Assembly: GCA_012719335.1 (NCBI GenBank)
Contig: JAAYAO010000359.1
Location: 1-7,599, forward strand
Direction of reading: 5' to 3'
Origin: Propionibacterium sp.
GTDB taxonomy: Bacteria; Actinomycetota; Actinomycetes; Propionibacteriales; Propionibacteriaceae
DNA length: 7,599 nucleotides
The notes beneath the pieces are model-generated. The model ran no database searches, had not been told where the DNA came from, and was given only the letters and a program-made list of their open reading frames with translations. This document shows positions 6,022-7,599 of the stretch, piece by piece; the stretch's first letter is position 1, and every line of letters starts with the position of its first letter. The position numbers and the translations under genes were made by a program.

Positions 6022-7005
6022 ATGCAGTGGCTGGAGAAACTGAAGGGATTTCGCGAGGTCGGCGCCTACGTGATGATGGGAGCCATCGGGCTGTCCATCC
6101 TGGCGGGCCTGATTCGGATCGCGGCCGCCGGTGAATACGACCCCGGCCTGGCGACCCGGGCCTCCTGGTACTACGGCGCCTTCCTGGCGCCGATCGCCAC
6201 GGTGGTGCTGGTGTTGCTGGTGCTCTCGCTGGCCACCCAGGAGCCGAAGTCGCCGCGCGCCGGCATGATTGCCCTGATCGGCGCGATCGTGACCGCGGTG
6301 AGCGTCGCCGCGGCCTTCGTCTTCGGGCTGATCGGCCTCGGCAACGACTTCGCGGGAGCGGGGGACCTGCTGCCCTACCTGATCGGCTGGCTGGTGGCCC
6401 TGATCGTGCCGGTGCTCGGCGCGATCGTGCTGTTCCTGATCCATGTCGGCGCGAAGCCCGCCCCGGCCTACCAGCACCCGCAGCAGTACGGTTCGGCCGC
6501 TCAGGGGCAGATGGGCCCCGGGTACCAGGGCCAGCCCGGCGCGCCGGCTCCGGGGCAGCCCCAGGCCCAGCCGGGCCAGCAGCCCACCTGGGCGCCCGAT
6601 CAGGCCTCCGGTGGGGCCTGGCAGACCGCCGGTCATGCCGCCAGCGGCGCGTCGGCCACCGAGTGGGGCCAACCCGGCCAGCAGCAGGGGTGGGCGCCGG
6701 GTTCGGCGATGAGTGCCACCGAGCACACCGGCCCGATCCCGACCGATCCGGCCCAGCAGCCCCAGCAGGGTCAGTCCGCCCAGCAGGGTTGGGGCCCCGG
6801 TTCGGCGATGAGCGCCACCGAGCACACCGGCCCGATCCCGACCGACCCGGCCCAGCAGCCCGGTCAGCCCGGGCCCGGCCAGTACGGTGCTCCGCAGCAG
6901 CCCGGCAACCAGTGGTCGGGGCAGCAGGAGAATCAGTGGTCGGGGCAACCGGAGAACCAGTGGCAGCCGGTCGACCCGAACGAGCAGCAGGGCGGCTATC
7001 GCTGA
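6022..7005 (+). CDS. Four-helix membrane protein with Pro/Gln/Gly repeat tail
   Basis: I do not recognise a named family. With ATG 6022 the protein has 327 residues. It begins with an amphipathic stretch (MQWLEKLKGFREV), followed by four likely membrane helices at about 14-36, 50-72, 80-105 and 116-142, with short loops. The remaining 185 residues are low complexity, rich in Gln, Pro, Gly and Trp, with two internal repeat families annotated separately. Four helices put both ends on the same side; the positive residues near the N-terminus suggest the cytoplasm. The frame is open further up to GTG 5971. I prefer 6022 because the only -10 box directly abuts 5971 and because codons 5998-6009 include three CGA in a row, rare in such genomes; GGGA at 6011-6014 is a modest ribosome site. 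GTG 5992 is a third option. The gene diverges from cofD and is followed by a hairpin terminator, so it is probably transcribed alone. Role unknown. Confidence 0.85.
   Translation: MQWLEKLKGFREVGAYVMMGAIGLSILAGLIRIAAAGEYDPGLATRASWYYGAFLAPIATVVLVLLVLSLATQEPKSPRAGMIALIGAIVTAVSVAAAFVFGLIGLGNDFAGAGDLLPYLIGWLVALIVPVLGAIVLFLIHVGAKPAPAYQHPQQYGSAAQGQMGPGYQGQPGAPAPGQPQAQPGQQPTWAPDQASGGAWQTAGHAASGASATEWGQPGQQQGWAPGSAMSATEHTGPIPTDPAQQPQQGQSAQQGWGPGSAMSATEHTGPIPTDPAQQPGQPGPGQYGAPQQPGNQWSGQQENQWSGQPENQWQPVDPNEQQGGYR
6682..6861 (+). repeat. Two-copy 81-base in-gene repeat (period 99 bases)
   Basis: Copies at 6682-6762 and 6781-6861 encode 27 residues each, QQGW-A/G-PGSAMSATEHTGP followed by IPTDPAQQP, with a single residue difference. 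The DNA copies differ mostly at third codon positions, so protein sequence seems to have been conserved after duplication. The 18-base spacer encodes QQGQSA. A decayed third copy may lie just upstream (GASATEWGQPGQQ around 6646-6684). Confidence 0.9.
6907..6978 (+). repeat. 24-base tandem repeat encoding NQWSGQxE
   Basis: Two full units (6907-6930 NQWSGQQE, 6931-6954 NQWSGQPE) and a third divergent unit (6955-6978, NQWQPVDP) lie near the C-terminus of the membrane protein. Each unit puts a Trp in a Gln/Gly/Asn-rich context. Confidence 0.85.
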
Positions 7006-7028
7006 CCCTCCCGCACACGCAACAGCCG

Positions 7029-7066
7029 AACCCGCCGTCGTCCGCACTTCGCGGAGGCGGCGGGTT
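7029..7066 (+). terminator. Hairpin terminator after the membrane-protein gene
   Basis: AACCCGCCG (7029-7037) pairs with CGGCGGGTT (7058-7066). Inside this, TCCGC (7041-7045) pairs with GCGGA (7051-7055) around the loop ACTTC, leaving a small internal bulge. It starts 24 bases after the stop codon. There is no T run after it, as is common for terminators in high-GC Actinomycetota. Confidence 0.75.
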
Positions 7067-7074
7067 GGCCATGT

Positions 7075-7125
7075 CCAGTGGGCGCGCCGAAACCCACGAA
7101 AACGGGTACTGGTAGATACCACTGG
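7075..7125. promoter_or_regulatory. Inverted repeats upstream of whiB, candidate operator
   Basis: CCAGTGG (7075-7081) is the exact reverse complement of CCACTGG (7119-7125). A tighter dyad, TGGTA-GA-TACCA, occupies 7110-7121 and overlaps the second arm. Both lie 40-90 bases upstream of the -35 box of the whiB promoter. Genes for WhiB2-type proteins are under developmental control in relatives, so a regulator site here is plausible; I cannot match it to a known binding motif. The rest of 7006-7239 holds the terminator and promoter annotated separately, and TATATA at 7149-7154, a possible second -10 without a clear -35. Confidence 0.35.
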
Positions 7126-7166
7126 CGGTCTTTGGGCCGTTTTGCCGCTATATACCTCATCCGAGC

Positions 7167-7196
7167 TTGACGAACCGGTAACGACAAGCATGTAAT
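7167..7196 (+). promoter_or_regulatory. Probable housekeeping promoter of whiB
   Basis: TTGACG (7167-7172) and TGTAAT (7191-7196) are separated by 18 bases and each match five of six consensus bases, the best promoter in the window. Transcription should begin near 7203, giving a leader of about 37 bases that carries the strong ribosome site GAGGGGG at 7229-7235. Confidence 0.7.
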
Positions 7197-7239
7197 TCCA
7201 TCAGTGTTGTTTTTGGAGTCATCGGGTCGAGGGGGAACT

Positions 7240-7500
7240 ATGCAGGACATTTGGGAGGTGCTCACCGACGAGGACGAAGGTCTCCTCGCCTGGCAGGAAG
7301 AAGCACTCTGCGCGCAGACCGACCCCGAAGCGTTCTTTCCCGAAAAGGGCGGATCCACGCGGGATGCGAAGAAGGTGTGCCAGTCGTGCGATGTGCGCAC
7401 CCAATGCCTGGAATACGCCCTGGAACACGACGAACGGTTCGGCATCTGGGGCGGACTCAGTGAACGGGAACGGCGCAAGCTGAAGAAGCGAGCCGGATGA
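7240..7500 (+). CDS. whiB2: WhiB-family regulator, WhiB/WhiB2 (WhmD) type
   Basis: Small iron-sulfur protein that binds the primary sigma factor and controls genes for septation and cell division (WhiB in Streptomyces, WhiB2/WhmD in mycobacteria). The 86 residues carry the four cluster ligands Cys24, Cys47, Cys50 and Cys56 (C-x22-C-x2-C-x5-C), the orthologue-specific stretch ALCAQTDPEAFFPEKGGSTR (22-41), the turn GIWGG (68-72) and the basic end SERERRKLKKRAG that contacts DNA. The region from Ala22 onward is almost that of the mycobacterial and Streptomyces proteins as I remember them; only the acidic N-terminus differs. ATG 7240 is chosen for its strong GAGGGGG site at 7229-7235. A GTG at 7204 is in frame and, since transcription should start near 7203, a leaderless form 12 residues longer cannot be excluded. 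The gene has its own promoter and a terminator on each side. In mycobacteria whiB2 lies directly beside fbiA; here one gene intervenes. Confidence 0.96.
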   Translation: MQDIWEVLTDEDEGLLAWQEEALCAQTDPEAFFPEKGGSTRDAKKVCQSCDVRTQCLEYALEHDERFGIWGGLSERERRKLKKRAG

Positions 7501-7501
7501 T

Positions 7502-7541
7502 CAAGCCCGGGTAGGCCACGGCCGCCCGGGCTTGTTGCTTT
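7502..7541 (+). terminator. Rho-independent terminator after whiB
   Basis: CAAGCCCGGG (7502-7511) pairs perfectly over 10 bases with CCCGGGCTTG (7525-7534) around a 13-base loop. It begins one base after the whiB stop codon and is followed by TTGCTTT. The stem is symmetric, so it may also act on the gene converging from the right, although there is no T run on that side. Confidence 0.88.
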
Positions 7542-7565
7542 CCCGGGCGGTGCCGGGTGGGCGGG

Positions 7566-7599
7566 TCAGTCGTCGTCCTCGTCGGCGGCCGGGTCGATC
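7566..7599 (-). CDS. Probable C-terminal end of a gene entering from the right
   Basis: On the minus strand a frame open to the window edge encodes IDPAADEDDD before a TGA at 7568-7566. The third positions are all C or G, as expected for coding sequence here, and an acidic disordered C-terminus is plausible. It would converge on whiB with the terminator between them. Only ten residues are visible, so no function can be given, and chance remains possible. Confidence 0.4.
   Translation of the reverse strand, partial: IDPAADEDDD

Noticed and set aside
4907..7072. A 721-codon minus-strand frame that would extend CofD far upstream
   Set aside because: The family N-terminus is at GTG 5890; the upstream part is antisense to the membrane-protein gene, is dominated by Arg/Pro/Ser, and matches no domain.
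1854..7106. Shared string CCCACGAAAA before tetR (about 1854) and upstream of whiB (about 7093)
   Set aside because: A 10-base match between two points of a 7.6-kb window is expected by chance, and the surroundings do not align beyond a following GGG.
5878..7191. A 437-codon minus-strand frame opposite the membrane-protein gene
   Set aside because: It overlaps the cofD start and the terminator and promoter region before whiB, and its Leu/Gly/Arg repeats mirror the Gln/Pro/Gly repeats of the sense gene.
1..7599. Insertion sequence, phage, CRISPR or toxin-antitoxin content
   Set aside because: No transposase, integrase, terminal repeats, spaced direct repeats or toxin-like small gene pairs were seen; gene content looks like chromosomal core with a few unassigned genes.

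Overview
The window is a gene-dense stretch from a high-GC Gram-positive bacterium of the phylum Actinomycetota. Three things point there: third codon positions are strongly G/C-biased, there is a WhiB-family iron-sulfur regulator (found only in this phylum and its phages), and a coenzyme F420 gene pair (CofD/FbiA and CofE/FbiB types) lies nearby. whiB2, fbiA and fbiB are also close neighbours in mycobacteria, so this looks like a rearranged version of an old actinobacterial neighbourhood. I cannot name the genus from the sequence.

Layout, left to right. (1) 3-1145 (+): the C-terminal part of a membrane sensor histidine kinase, cut by the window edge. (2) 1186-1851 (+): its probable partner, an OmpR-type response regulator. 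(3) 1910-2383 (+): a short TetR-type repressor. (4) 2440-2898 (+): a small exported or membrane-anchored protein with an Ala/Glu/Lys/Gln-rich helix and a tail made almost only of Asp and Trp. (5) 2947-4023 (+): a ManC-type mannose-1-phosphate guanylyltransferase. (6) 4907-4014 (-) and 5890-4907 (-): the two-gene operon cofD-cofE, read leftwards and converging on manC with a 10-bp overlap of the 3' ends. (7) 6022-7005 (+): a four-helix membrane protein with a long Pro/Gln/Gly repeat tail, divergent from cofD. (8) 7240-7500 (+): a WhiB/WhiB2 (WhmD) orthologue behind a good promoter and between two hairpin terminators. (9) 7566-7599 (-): probably the acidic C-terminus of a further gene that enters from the right. 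No gap exceeds 300 bases; the largest is 7006-7239, which holds a terminator, inverted repeats and the whiB promoter.

How the parts fit. The kinase and regulator form one signalling pair. CofD transfers a phosphoenolpyruvate- or lactate-derived phosphate group onto the deazaflavin Fo, and CofE adds the glutamate tail, giving F420. The CofE here lacks the C-terminal FMN (nitroreductase-like) domain that mycobacterial FbiB carries, so the reduction step must be done elsewhere or not be needed. ManC supplies GDP-mannose for cell-envelope glycans. WhiB2-type proteins control septation and cell division.

No mobile element, CRISPR array, tRNA or rRNA was seen. The most notable points are the FMN-domain-less CofE with an unexplained tail, the Asp/Trp-tailed small protein, and a promoter pattern. 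-10-like hexamers sit 6 or 7 bases before several start codons that lack a Shine-Dalgarno sequence, suggesting leaderless mRNAs. The only three CTAG tetranucleotides I found in the window all lie in such -10-like boxes.
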